A stretch of 64,000 nucleotides of DNA from NCBI GenBank assembly GCA_016214145.1, contig JACRPA010000009.1:108772-172771 (forward strand). Direction: 5' to 3'. Numbering within the stretch: position 1 is the stretch's first letter; every line of letters begins with the position of its first letter. Made by a program: the position numbers and the translations under genes. Below, one piece after another: positions 55,408 to 64,000 of this stretch. The notes under the pieces were generated by a model, which saw nothing but the letters and a program-made list of their open reading frames with translations, made no database searches and was not told where the DNA came from. The DNA comes from Rhodocyclales bacterium. Its GTDB lineage: Bacteria; Pseudomonadota; Gammaproteobacteria; Burkholderiales; Rhodocyclaceae.

Positions 55408-56594
55408 GGCGCTTTCCCGACGATGGAGTCGACGACGCGGATGCGGCTGCCGGGGTTAAGCTCGCCCTCGCTGTGCGCGACCACCTCGTCGCCGGCCTGC
55501 AGTCCCTCCAGCACCTGCACGCGGCCGTCGAGGCCGGCGCTGCCGAGGCGCACCGGCGCGAATTGCAGCGCGCCGCCGCGCAGCACCCAGACGCCGGCCT
55601 GTTCGCCGCGCTGCCTGATGGCGGCGTTGGGCAGCACCGGGCCGGCCTGCGCGGCCGGCAGCTTCAGCGTGACCTCGGCCAGCTCGCCGAGCGTGATGCC
55701 CTCGGGCAATTTGTCGAAGGCCACCTGGGCGATGCGCTCTTCCGTCACGCTGTCGGCGAGCAGCTCCAGGCGCAGCACCTTGCCGGCCAGCGGCCGCGCC
55801 GGATTCGAGCGCAGCACGATTTCGCCCGGCAGCCCCGCCGCCAGGCCGGCCGAGCGCCCCTGGTCGAAGCGAACCTTCACCCACAGGCTGGCGGGATCGA
55901 CCAGCCGGACGACGGCCTGGCCGGCGACGACGGTCGAGCCGGGCTCGGCGTCGCGCGCCGTCACCACGCCGTCGGCGGGCGCGACGAGACGGATGTTCTG
56001 CCGCTGCTGGCGCACGCCGTCGCGCTCGGCGCGCAGGCGCGAGCCGTCCTGGCGGGCCGCCGCGAGGTTCGCCTCGGCGGCGGCGAGCGCGGCCTCCGCC
56101 GAGGTCTGCTCCTGCTGTTTGGATTCGGTGACGCTGGGGCTGACGAACTGCTTCTCGCCGAGGTCGGTGTAGCGGCGGGCGTTGATGGCCGCCACTTCGC
56201 GGCGGGCCAGCATGTCGCGCCGCTGCGCCTCGGCGGCGGCGACGGCGCTGGCGGCGCGGGCGATCGAGGCATCGAGCGAGACCACGCGCTGGTCGAGGTC
56301 CACCGGGTCCATCTCGGCGAGGAGCTGGCCGGCCTTCACCGCCTCGCCGACGTCGACCGCCACCCGCAGCACGCGGCCGGCGGCGGTCGGCCCGATGAGA
56401 TAGGACCGGCGCGCCTCCACCGTGCCGATGCCGAACAGCGCCGGCGCCACGCTGGCCTCCGCCACTTTCACCACGGTGACGCGGGTCGGCGCGAAAGGGC
56501 CCGTGCGCGCGATGACGAAGACGAATGCGCCGAGCAGGGCGATCCCGAGCAGGACCAGGCCCGCGCGGCGGGACAACAAGGGATTGGGCTTCAT
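55404..56594 (-). CDS. Periplasmic adaptor (membrane fusion protein, HlyD/MacA-like)
   Basis: 396 residues. One N-terminal membrane helix (LVLLGIALLGAFVFVIA), a biotinyl-lipoyl-like half (GTVEARRSYLIGPTAAGRV...AGQLLAEMDP), a coiled-coil hairpin (about 100-200, alanine-rich) and beta-barrel domains. It would link the exporter to an outer-membrane channel, not encoded nearby. First gene of the exporter operon; the 201-base gap behind it is shared with the divergent toxin-antitoxin locus. Confidence 0.9.
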   Translation of the reverse strand: MKPNPLLSRRAGLVLLGIALLGAFVFVIARTGPFAPTRVTVVKVAEASVAPALFGIGTVEARRSYLIGPTAAGRVLRVAVDVGEAVKAGQLLAEMDPVDLDQRVVSLDASIARAASAVAAAEAQRRDMLARREVAAINARRYTDLGEKQFVSPSVTESKQQEQTSAEAALAAAEANLAAARQDGSRLRAERDGVRQQRQNIRLVAPADGVVTARDAEPGSTVVAGQAVVRLVDPASLWVKVRFDQGRSAGLAAGLPGEIVLRSNPARPLAGKVLRLELLADSVTEERIAQVAFDKLPEGITLGELAEVTLKLPAAQAGPVLPNAAIRQRGEQAGVWVLRGGALQFAPVRLGSAGLDGRVQVLEGLQAGDEVVAHSEGELNPGSRIRVVDSIVGKAP

Positions 56595-56756
56595 GGGGAC
56601 TCCAGGGTGGTGATGTCAATCTAGTGGCCCCCTCCCCTCCCGTCAAGCGCGGCGGCGGCTTGTGTGATTTCGGTTACAGAGCGCGGGACGCCGGCTTGCA
56701 TTCAGCGCCGTGCGCAGGCAGATCGCCGCGCCGGGTAATTCCAAAGACTGGCAATT

Positions 56757-56769
56757 GCATTAATTATGC
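56757..56769 (+). promoter_or_regulatory. Candidate operator/promoter of the Xre-RES locus
   Basis: GCAT-TAATT-ATGC, an inverted repeat in a short AT-rich tract (56750-56780) that also has TATAGAAT. It lies 26 bases before ATG 56796, with a perfect AGGAGGT ribosome site at 56784-56790. The rest of the gap 56595-56750 shows nothing recognisable. Confidence 0.45.
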
Positions 56770-56795
56770 TATAGAATAACCACAGGAGGTATCCC

Positions 56796-57188
56796 ATGGC
56801 ACGCGCTGCAGCAAGCAAAACGAAGGCCAAACCGCAGAGCCGCGCCCAGGTCCTGTCCGGCGCGGTGGCGGAGGTGGCGCGGCGCCTCGAGATCAGCTCG
56901 ACCGACCTCGGCGCCATCCTCGGCATCAGCCAGTCCTCCGCCTCGCGGCTCATGAACAGCATCTACAGCCTGCGCGAGCAGCAGAAGGAATGGGAGCTGG
57001 CCGCGCTGTTCGTCCGCCTCTACCGCGGCCTGCATTCCATCGTCGGCAGCAACGACCAGTTCGCCCGGGACTGGCTGAAATCCGGCAACGCCGCCTTCGG
57101 CAACCAGCTGCCGCTGGCGGTGATCCGGCAGGCGGCGGGCCTCGTGCACGCCTGCGACTACATCGATGCCCACCGCGCTGCGAGCTGA
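56796..57188 (+). CDS. Xre/MbcA/ParS-type antitoxin
   Basis: 130 residues. An N-terminal helical DNA-binding part (LEISSTDLGAILGISQSSASRLMN) is followed by the MbcA/ParS toxin-binding domain (LYRGLHSIVGSNDQFARDWLKSGNAAFG...IRQAAGLVHACDYIDA). It neutralises the RES toxin whose gene overlaps its 3' end by 23 bases and probably represses its own promoter. Confidence 0.92.
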   Translation: MARAAASKTKAKPQSRAQVLSGAVAEVARRLEISSTDLGAILGISQSSASRLMNSIYSLREQQKEWELAALFVRLYRGLHSIVGSNDQFARDWLKSGNAAFGNQLPLAVIRQAAGLVHACDYIDAHRAAS

Positions 57189-57882
57189 GGCCCGCGCCGC
57201 GCGCGGGTCCGGCTGGCGTGCCGTCGAGGCGCAGCACAGGAACGCCACCCTGGCCCTGGTGCGCGGCGACCTCGCCGGCCAGGCGCTCCTCGAAGACATC
57301 CTCGACGAGGCCAAGCCCAGACTGCCCGACGACGCCGCGGGCCTGCACTTCCTGCTCGCCACGCCGTTCCGCTACCTGCCGCCCCCGCCGCACGGCTCGC
57401 GCTTCCGCGGCCGCTTCGATGCCGCGGTCTTCTACGGCGCCGAGGAAATCCGCACCGCCTGCGCCGAGGCCGGCTACTGGCGGCTGCGCTTCTGGCTCGA
57501 CAGCGCCGGCCTCTCCGGCAAGCCCGCCGCGATGCCGATGACGCTGTTCGAATTCCATTACGCCGCGACGGCGCTGATCGACCTCACCGCTGCGCCCTTC
57601 AAGGCGAAGCGCAAGGCCTGGACCCGGCCCGACGACTACAACGCCACGCAGGCGCTCGCCAACCGGGCGCGCAGCGAAGGCATCGACCTCATCCGCGCCG
57701 AATCCGTGCGCGACGGCCCGCACGGCCGCTGCCTCGCCATCCTCACGCCGGCGGCGTTCAAGGCCGTCGCGCAACCCTTCCGCAACCACCAGCAGACCTG
57801 GAGCCTCTACCTGCAGCCGCCCGGCCTGGCCGTCTGGTCGCACAATCTCGACGGCGAGCAGCACCGCTTCGAGTTCGCCTGA
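57166..57882 (+). CDS. RES-domain toxin
   Basis: 238 residues. The RES fold motifs FRGRFDAAVFYGAEE and YWRLRFWLDSA are clear; known members (MbcT, ParT, Res) degrade or modify NAD+ or ADP-ribosylate targets. GTG or ATG choices near 57166 overlap the antitoxin gene. ATG 57166 (MPTALRAEARA) keeps the normal length. Partner and order (antitoxin first) are standard for Xre-RES systems. Confidence 0.9.
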   Translation: MPTALRAEARAARGSGWRAVEAQHRNATLALVRGDLAGQALLEDILDEAKPRLPDDAAGLHFLLATPFRYLPPPPHGSRFRGRFDAAVFYGAEEIRTACAEAGYWRLRFWLDSAGLSGKPAAMPMTLFEFHYAATALIDLTAAPFKAKRKAWTRPDDYNATQALANRARSEGIDLIRAESVRDGPHGRCLAILTPAAFKAVAQPFRNHQQTWSLYLQPPGLAVWSHNLDGEQHRFEFA

Positions 57883-57952
57883 GCGGCCACGGGCTCACGC
57901 CCTGACCCCGCCCCCGCCATACCATCAAGCCACGTTCAGATCGGGGATCTGA

Positions 57953-57977
57953 AAAGTCAGTCTTCCCGATATGGCGA
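57953..57977 (+). repeat. Bipartite motif, one mismatch
   Basis: AAAGTCAG exact; core TCTTCCCGAT; the right half ATGGCGA has one mismatch. Lies in the gap between the two toxin-antitoxin loci. Confidence 0.75.
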
Positions 57978-58003
57978 CTCGCAACAGCCGGCACCGGATC
58001 GGC

Positions 58004-58033
58004 TTGCACGTCTATAGCACTTAGTGCTATATA
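58004..58033 (+). promoter_or_regulatory. Promoter and operator palindrome of RelE-type locus
   Basis: TATAGCAC-TTA-GTGCTATA (58013-58031) is a perfect 19-bp palindrome. TTGCAC at 58004 and TATATA at 58028, 18 bases apart, could be -35 and -10, with the operator between them. That start would lie close to the ribosome site GGGAGG (58038), so the -10 assignment is tentative. Confidence 0.65.
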
Positions 58034-58047
58034 TACGGGAGGCATGG

Positions 58048-58443
58048 ATGGCCATCTACAAGACCCGATGGTTCGACCGTTGGGCACGCAAGCAGGGACT
58101 GACCACGCCAAGCCTCTGTGCCGCCGTTCGCGAAATGACGAATGGCCTGTACGACGCCGACCTCGGCGGCGGCCTGTTCAAGAAGCGCGTTGCGCGTCCC
58201 GGGCAAGGCAAGCGCGGCGGCTTCCGCACGCTGGTCGCCTCGAACAAGGGGAATCGCTGGTTCTTCGTGTTCGGCTTTCCGAAAAGCGAGCGCAGCAACA
58301 TCGACAAGGACGAGGAAGAAGCGCTGAAGAAGCTGGCGGCGCACCTGCTGTCCCTGACGGCGCAGGCGCTCGTCACGGCGCAGCGTGCCGGCGAATTGAT
58401 GGAGGTGGATTGCGATGCGGAAGAAAAAATCACCAATCCTTGA
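58048..58443 (+). CDS. RelE/HigB-like type II toxin
   Basis: 131 residues. KTRWFDRWARKQGLT, FKKRVARPGQGKRGGFRTLVA and RWFFVFGFPKSERSNI follow the RelE-superfamily mRNA-interferase pattern of the subgroup encoded upstream of an HTH antitoxin. ATG 58048 is five bases after GGGAGG; ATG 58044 is out of frame. Its end overlaps the antitoxin gene by 29 bases. Confidence 0.88.
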   Translation: MAIYKTRWFDRWARKQGLTTPSLCAAVREMTNGLYDADLGGGLFKKRVARPGQGKRGGFRTLVASNKGNRWFFVFGFPKSERSNIDKDEEEALKKLAAHLLSLTAQALVTAQRAGELMEVDCDAEEKITNP

Positions 58444-58729
58444 AGCCGTCCACCAGACGGCCAGGGGCTTGCACAAGGCCGGCGTGATGGATCAAGTCAC
58501 GCTGCGCGAATTCGACCGCCTGTGCATTCCGCCGGTCGAGCCGCTGGAGCCGGAGCAGATCAAGAAAATCCGCGAGGCCTCGCATGTCAGCCAGGCGGTG
58601 TTTGCCCGCCTGCTCAACACCAGCGTTTCCACGGTGCAGAAGTGGGAGATCGGCCAGAAGAAGCCCACCGGCACCGCCCTGAAGCTGCTGCATCTCGTGC
58701 AGAAGCGCGGTCTGGAGGTCGTCGCCTGA
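58415..58729 (+). CDS. HigA-like HTH antitoxin
   Basis: 104 residues. The C-terminal Xre helix-turn-helix (IKKIREASHVSQAVFARLLNTSVSTVQKWEIGQKKPTG) is clear. The N-terminal part should bind the toxin. Toxin-first order and overlap are typical of this family; the palindrome at 58013 is its likely operator. Confidence 0.9.
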   Translation: MRKKKSPILEAVHQTARGLHKAGVMDQVTLREFDRLCIPPVEPLEPEQIKKIREASHVSQAVFARLLNTSVSTVQKWEIGQKKPTGTALKLLHLVQKRGLEVVA

Positions 58730-58773
58730 TCCAATACTCCCTCTCCCCGCTTGCGGGGGCAAAGGCGGGGTTT

Positions 58774-58791
58774 CGCGAAGCATGCTTCGCG
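58774..58791. repeat. 18-bp perfect palindrome
   Basis: CGCGAAGCATGCTTCGCG, preceded by a CCCGC/GCGGG hairpin at about 58746. It lies after the antitoxin stop and before the binding-protein gene; possibly a 3' hairpin or an operator. Confidence 0.4.
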
Positions 58792-58876
58792 CCGCCTGAA
58801 CCGGCCGACTACATAATCCGGAAATGCTGCAAAATGCACCCAACGCCGCGCGCCGCGGCCAGCCGGGAGACATGAG

Positions 58877-59890
58877 ATGAAAAAGCTGCTCGTCGCTTCC
58901 TTCTGCGTGCTGGGCGCCATCGCCCAGGCCGGGGCGCAAGAGAGGGCACAGGACAGGGCCCAGCTCGACAAGGCCCGGGCCGAGGGCAAGGCGGCCTTCT
59001 ACGCCAACATCACCGCCGTCGAGCCGATCATCAAGGCCTTCACGGCCGACACCGGCGTCACCGGCGAATACACGCGCATATCCACCTCCAAGTTCGTCGC
59101 CACGGCGATCACCGAGTTCGAGGCCGGCAAGCTGCAGGCCGACGTGGTGCAGGCGCCGCTGCCGGTGCTCGAGATGCTCAAGGAGAAGGGCGTGCTGGCG
59201 AACTACCGCTCCCCCGCGGCGGCCGGCTATCCCGAGTGGACGCGCAAGGACGGCGCGATCCAGCTGTTCGGCATCGAATACGTCGCCCTGATCTACAACA
59301 AGGAGCGGGTCAAGCCCGCCGACGTGCCGAAGCGCTACGAGGACCTGACGCTGCCGAAGTGGAAGGGCCAGATCGTCATGGCCAACCCGGCCAACCACGC
59401 GACGACGATCTCCTGGCTGATCGGCCTCAAGGAAAACGTCTTCAAGAGCGAGCCGGAATGGCGCGAATTCCTCAAGGGCCTCGCCGCCAACAAGCCGATG
59501 TTCGTCGCCTCCTTCGGGCCGACGCCCGCGCCGGTGGAAAGCGGCGAGAAGCTCATCGCCATCTCGATGCCCAAGTACATCGTCACCAAGGCGCCGGCGC
59601 CGCTCGACTGGGCGCGCCTGTCGCAGCCGATGATGGGCACGCCGCGCGCCATCGCCGTGACCTCCAAGGCGCCGCACCCGGCCGCCGCGCGCGCCTTCGT
59701 CGACTACTGGCTGTCGCAGAAATCCATGGCCATGCTCGCCAAGGACGTCGGCGAATACGTGCTGGCCCCGGGCGTCTATCCGCCCATCGACGGCATCAAG
59801 GACGCCAGGGTGATTGCCATCCGCGAGCTGTCCGACGACGAGATCGTGAAGTGGGGCGCCGAGTTCAAGCAGATCTTCGACGTGAAGTAA
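58877..59890 (+). CDS. ABC importer binding protein, FbpA-like family
   Basis: 337 residues. A signal peptide (MKKLLVASFCVLGAIAQAGA) precedes a type II binding-protein fold (FYANITAVEPIIKAFTADTGV, YVALIYNKERV, GVYPPIDG) of the Fe(III)/spermidine/thiosulfate cluster. With the double permease and FbpC-like ATPase it forms a complete importer. Iron, an iron chelate or an organophosphonate are possible substrates; residues do not decide. Confidence 0.88.
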   Translation: MKKLLVASFCVLGAIAQAGAQERAQDRAQLDKARAEGKAAFYANITAVEPIIKAFTADTGVTGEYTRISTSKFVATAITEFEAGKLQADVVQAPLPVLEMLKEKGVLANYRSPAAAGYPEWTRKDGAIQLFGIEYVALIYNKERVKPADVPKRYEDLTLPKWKGQIVMANPANHATTISWLIGLKENVFKSEPEWREFLKGLAANKPMFVASFGPTPAPVESGEKLIAISMPKYIVTKAPAPLDWARLSQPMMGTPRAIAVTSKAPHPAAARAFVDYWLSQKSMAMLAKDVGEYVLAPGVYPPIDGIKDARVIAIRELSDDEIVKWGAEFKQIFDVK

Positions 59891-59902
59891 GCCCCGCGCA
59901 GC

Positions 59903-61012
<1,110 letters not shown>

Positions 61013-61017
61013 GCGGC

Positions 61018-62697
61018 ATGGCCAATCCGAGAAACAAACTTACCTGGTCGCTGATCGCCGTCGTCGGCGCGCTCACCGTCTTCCCGGTGCTGATGCTGAT
61101 GCTCGGCAGCTTCTCGGAGGGGCTCACCGCCTTCGGCCGCTTCACCACGGACAAGTACGTCGAGGCCTACACCGACCCGGCCTTCTACGAGGTGCTCGCC
61201 AACACCGCCGTCTTCGTGCTCGGCACCTCGCTGCTGTCCACGCTGCTCGCGCTGTTCCTCGCCTACCTCAACACGCGCACCGACATCCCCTTCAAGGGCC
61301 TCTTCGGCGTCATCTCCATCGTGCCGATGATGATCCCGCACCTGCTCTTCGCGGTGAGCTGGGCGCTTCTGCTCAATCCCTCCAACGGCCTGGTGAACCT
61401 GGCGCTCAAGCAGGCCTTCGGCCTCGACGAAGCGCCGTTCGACATCTACTCGCTGTGGGGCATGATCTTCGTCGAAGCCCTGCTGGAGCTGCCGATCGCC
61501 TACCTCATCCTCGCGCCGGCCATGGCCTCCTTCGACGTCGCCCTGGAGGAATCCTCGCGCGTCTGCGGCGCCGGCACCTGGCGCACGCTGCTGCGCGTGA
61601 CGCTGCCGGTGCTGCGCCCGGCGATCCTCGCCGCCTTCACGCTCGGCATCGTGCGCAGCCTCGCCTCCTTCGCCGTGCCCTCGATGATCGGCATGCCCGG
61701 CCGCGTGCAGGTGCTCGCCACCCATCTCTACACCATGATCTCCACCGGCTTCGCCACCGACTACGGCAAGGCCGCGGCGGTGGGCATGAGCGTGCTGGTC
61801 GCCTCGGTGACGCTGATCGTCGTCTACCGCACCCTCACGGCGGAGAGCGAGAAGTTCGTCACCGTCTCCAGCCGCGGCTTCCGCCCGACGCTGGTCGAAC
61901 TCGGCCGCGCGCGCATGCCGCTCTTCGGCCTCGTCGGCCTGCTGTCGGTCGCGCTGATCGTGCTGCCGGTGGCGGTGCTGCTCTACACCTCCTTCGTGCC
62001 CTACTCGATGGTGCCCGGCGCCCGCGCCTTCTCGTTGATGGGCCTGCGCCACTGGCATGCCGTGCTCGAGGACCCGATCACCCTGCTGGCGCTGAAGAAC
62101 AGCCTGTTCCTCGCCGTGGCCGGCGCGACGATCGGCGTGGCGCTGTCGGTTTTCGTCGCCTACGTCATCGTCAAGGTGAAGACCCGCGCCGCCGGCCTGC
62201 TCGAATCCCTCAGCTACCTCTCGTTCTCCTTCCCCGGCATCGTCATCGGCATCGGCTTCATGTGGTTCTTCGTGCAGACGCCGCTGTATGCGACGATCTG
62301 GGCGCTGCTGCTCGGCTACATCGCCACCTACCTGCCCTACGGCATCCGGCCGATGTCGAGCGCCTTCATCCAGATCCACAGCCACCTCGAGGAATCGTCC
62401 CTCGTCTGCGGCGCCAGCCCGCTCGTCACCCTGCGCCGCATCATCGTGCCGCTGCTGGTGCCCGGCATCGTCGCCGGCTGGATCCTGCTGGCCTCGATGT
62501 TCGTGCGCGAGCTGACCCTCTCGGTCGTGCTCTCGCGCCCGGGCACGGAAGTCCTCGCCATCCAGATCCTGCGCTACAGCGAAGACGGCCTGTGGGGCCG
62601 GCTGTCCGCGCTCGGCATCGTCATGATCCTGATCTCGACCGGCCTGGTCGTGCTGGCGACGCTGATCGGGAACCGGTTCAAGATTACTGCGGCTTGA
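61018..62697 (+). CDS. ABC importer permease, FbpB-like with two membrane halves
   Basis: 559 residues, about 12 helices in two homologous halves. Each has an EAA-type loop: EESSRVCGAGTWRTLLRVTLPVLRP and EESSLVCGASPLVTLRRIIVPLLVP. This fused form is typical of FbpB/thiamin/phosphonate importers. ATG 61018 is chosen because it directly follows the ATPase stop and starts a signal-anchor helix. Confidence 0.92.
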   Translation: MANPRNKLTWSLIAVVGALTVFPVLMLMLGSFSEGLTAFGRFTTDKYVEAYTDPAFYEVLANTAVFVLGTSLLSTLLALFLAYLNTRTDIPFKGLFGVISIVPMMIPHLLFAVSWALLLNPSNGLVNLALKQAFGLDEAPFDIYSLWGMIFVEALLELPIAYLILAPAMASFDVALEESSRVCGAGTWRTLLRVTLPVLRPAILAAFTLGIVRSLASFAVPSMIGMPGRVQVLATHLYTMISTGFATDYGKAAAVGMSVLVASVTLIVVYRTLTAESEKFVTVSSRGFRPTLVELGRARMPLFGLVGLLSVALIVLPVAVLLYTSFVPYSMVPGARAFSLMGLRHWHAVLEDPITLLALKNSLFLAVAGATIGVALSVFVAYVIVKVKTRAAGLLESLSYLSFSFPGIVIGIGFMWFFVQTPLYATIWALLLGYIATYLPYGIRPMSSAFIQIHSHLEESSLVCGASPLVTLRRIIVPLLVPGIVAGWILLASMFVRELTLSVVLSRPGTEVLAIQILRYSEDGLWGRLSALGIVMILISTGLVVLATLIGNRFKITAA

Positions 62698-62788
62698 GCT
62701 GCCAATACCCCTGCCCGTCGAGCTGATGGCGCGCTACTTCGGCAGCCGGCGCATGAGCAATGCGCGGAATTAGGGGGAGGAGTGCATG

Positions 62789-62813
62789 GCGCCGTGGTCT
62801 GGGTACTGACTTT
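62789..62813 (-). repeat. Bipartite motif AAAGTCAG-N10-ACGGCGA
   Basis: The right half ends in C; core TACCCAGACC. Divergently placed 23 bases from the next copy in the gap 62698-62951. Confidence 0.7.
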
Positions 62814-62836
62814 CTGGGCAATCAAAGTTCAATTGA

Positions 62837-62861
62837 AAAGTCAGTTGCTGTGATACGGCGA
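62837..62861 (+). repeat. Bipartite motif AAAGTCAG-N10-ACGGCGA
   Basis: Both halves exact; core TTGCTGTGAT. Confidence 0.8.
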
Positions 62862-62903
62862 GGGGGAACTATCGACTCTAAACGGACCATCAGCTGTTGA
62901 AGT

Positions 62904-62956
62904 GAGCGGACGAATGCAAGCGCAGCTTGCATACAGTCCGCTCGACAGATGTTAGC
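62904..62956. repeat. attC-like hairpin at the 3' end of the foreign gene
   Basis: GAGCGGAC (62904-62911) and GTCCGCTC (62936-62943) enclose ATGCAAG-CGCAG-CTTGCAT. The next gene's stop codon sits in GGCTAAC (minus strand) directly beside it. This layout recalls an integron recombination site, but the opposite core GTTRRRY is not convincing. A simple terminator-like hairpin is the alternative. Confidence 0.4.
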
Positions 62957-63785
62957 CCTTTGCGTTTTCTGTCCTCAGGGCAGTCGCCCAATTCATGTAG
63001 TCGTTGAACTGAGCACCGATATCAGAGAATGAATAGTTTCTTTCTCCGATGATGTAGTAACTGTTTTGAACCAACGAGTAGTACAGATCGGACAGCGGCG
63101 TGTGGCTTGGAATGGAGCACGGAAAAAATCCATCTTCGCGAGTTCCTCTACCTTCACCGTCCGGAAACGGAGGTTCTAGGTGGAGCATGCCGCCTATCCC
63201 ACCGTCCGCGGAGCGATCGTTTGCGTGATAACGCAATAGGTACGAGTCGAACGGGGCGTGTTCTGGTGCCGAATTACTAAAGTAAGTTTCCTCAAGCGTT
63301 GCGAGGCGCTGCGCACAGTTGTATGCAAGGAGGGAAGCAGTCATGGAGGTCCATGAGCCAGGGGGCCAAAATTTTTCGACATCGCGCAGTAATGCGAAAA
63401 CTGACTTGATATTCTCGACCGACTTTCTTATGTCCTTTGTCGTCAAGTTCGTTTTGATTTCGAGAAAGCAAAGTACGGAATGAAGCATCACTAGCGTGGA
63501 GCCGTCGCTATTCTCGGAGAGCAGCGGGTATCTCGCATCGGCCACTATGACGTCTATTTGTGGCGATACGGCGCCGGTGGGGCTAATGAAATGTCCCGAA
63601 GTCGCCCTTAAAGTGGAAGGCAGATACCGTTGCAAAAACTGAAGAAAAGGAATTTCGCCATTTCTTCCGATCGTCTGGGAATTAGGGGACGAGGCTAGTG
63701 CCCGCTCTACAGCAAGAAGAATGGCTCGCTCTTCCTGAGCCATAACCTCATTTCGCGTGCCGTGAAGGTGCTTAAAAGACTTCAT
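62952..63785 (-). CDS. DUF6602-like protein with PD-(D/E)XK-type core
   Basis: 277 residues. PQIDVIVADARYPLL followed by LCFLEIKTNLTTKDI gives the D...E-x-K spacing of PD-(D/E)XK nuclease folds, as in DUF6602 proteins. The function is unknown; this family is frequent among defence and mobile-associated genes. Codon use is AT-richer than any neighbour, a sign of recent transfer. Its start follows GTTAAC closely and its stop lies in GCTAAC, flanked by hairpins on both sides. ATG 63785 is used; ATG at residue 15 is also possible. Confidence 0.6.
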   Translation of the reverse strand: MKSFKHLHGTRNEVMAQEERAILLAVERALASSPNSQTIGRNGEIPFLQFLQRYLPSTLRATSGHFISPTGAVSPQIDVIVADARYPLLSENSDGSTLVMLHSVLCFLEIKTNLTTKDIRKSVENIKSVFALLRDVEKFWPPGSWTSMTASLLAYNCAQRLATLEETYFSNSAPEHAPFDSYLLRYHANDRSADGGIGGMLHLEPPFPDGEGRGTREDGFFPCSIPSHTPLSDLYYSLVQNSYYIIGERNYSFSDIGAQFNDYMNWATALRTENAKG

Positions 63786-63867
63786 CGAGTGTTAACGTGG
63801 ATGTCACCGGCGCTGCGCTGCCTTATCACGCAGCGTCAGGTGGACCGCAGTGTTATGCCTTGGTACG

Positions 63868-64000
63868 GTCCGGAGACATAGGTAACAGAATAGTCTGGAG
63901 ACATAGGTGACAGTTTATCCAAAATGGGTGCCGAGAGGAGGTGCCCTATGCCATGGAGCCAAACGTCACCTATGGACCAGAGGATGCAATTCATTGCCGA
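63868..64000 (+). mobile_element. IS481-family element, left end (cut by window)
   Basis: Two imperfect direct repeats, GTCCGGAGACATAGGTAACA (63868) and GTCTGGAGACATAGGTGACA (63893), 25 bp apart, precede a transposase start. They are likely the terminal transposase-binding repeats. The right end is outside the window. Confidence 0.75.
63948..64000 (+). CDS. IS481-family transposase, N-terminal fragment
   Basis: Starts MPWSQTSPMDQRMQFIA and runs off the window. This opening is characteristic of IS481-family transposases of proteobacteria. GAGGAGGTG precedes the ATG. Nothing can be said about whether the gene is intact. Confidence 0.8.
   Translation, partial: MPWSQTSPMDQRMQFIA

Overview
The window reads as a GC-rich chromosomal segment of a betaproteobacterium, most likely a member of the Rhodocyclales or a close relative. 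I infer this from codon use, the nirBD/narK/kinase-phosphatase nitrate block, and the families of intergenic palindromes. It is densely coded, with short gaps and many ATGA stop/start overlaps. Most gaps hold small inverted repeats.

Layout. 1-3558: the end of a YeeE/YedE transporter, then a periplasmic binding protein coupled to a PAS histidine kinase. 3560-13246 (minus): a six-gene hyfBCEFGI-like membrane complex whose large subunit has lost every [NiFe] cysteine, preceded by a SulP transporter with a coiled-coil insertion. 13352-18600: cobalamin adenosyltransferase, a cyclic-nucleotide-binding protein with DAHP synthase, a 269-bp MITE-like element and a P-type ATPase. 18679-25863 (minus): a PilJ-domain protein behind an FNR-type promoter, then yhdP-nitrilase-tldD. 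25955-38662: glnE, two more sensor kinases, a small nucleotidyltransferase pair, methylthioribose-phosphate genes (mtnA plus a class II aldolase) and tandem hydroxyacid dehydrogenases.

38663-53427 is a nitrate assimilation island: cytoplasmic nitrate reductase, a DmsB-DmsC fusion that could feed it from quinol, NirBD, NarK, a kinase-phosphatase fusion, an NrtABD-type ABC importer and NasT. Three near-consensus sigma-54 promoters drive it. Two have NtrC-like palindromes upstream, and the nrt leader carries a two-hexaloop ANTAR target overlapping a terminator. Nitrogen limitation (NtrC/sigma-54) and nitrate or nitrite (NasT antitermination) would therefore both gate uptake.

53491-64000 holds a MacB-like ABC exporter, two type II toxin-antitoxin loci, an FbpABC-like importer, and a foreign-looking AT-richer PD-(D/E)XK-like gene next to the left end of an IS481-family element cut by the window edge.

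Running through all regions, in genes and gaps alike, is a 25-bp bipartite motif, AAAGTCAG-N10-ACGGCGA, with 13 copies at constant spacing. I do not recognise it. It is the most novel-looking signal in the window.
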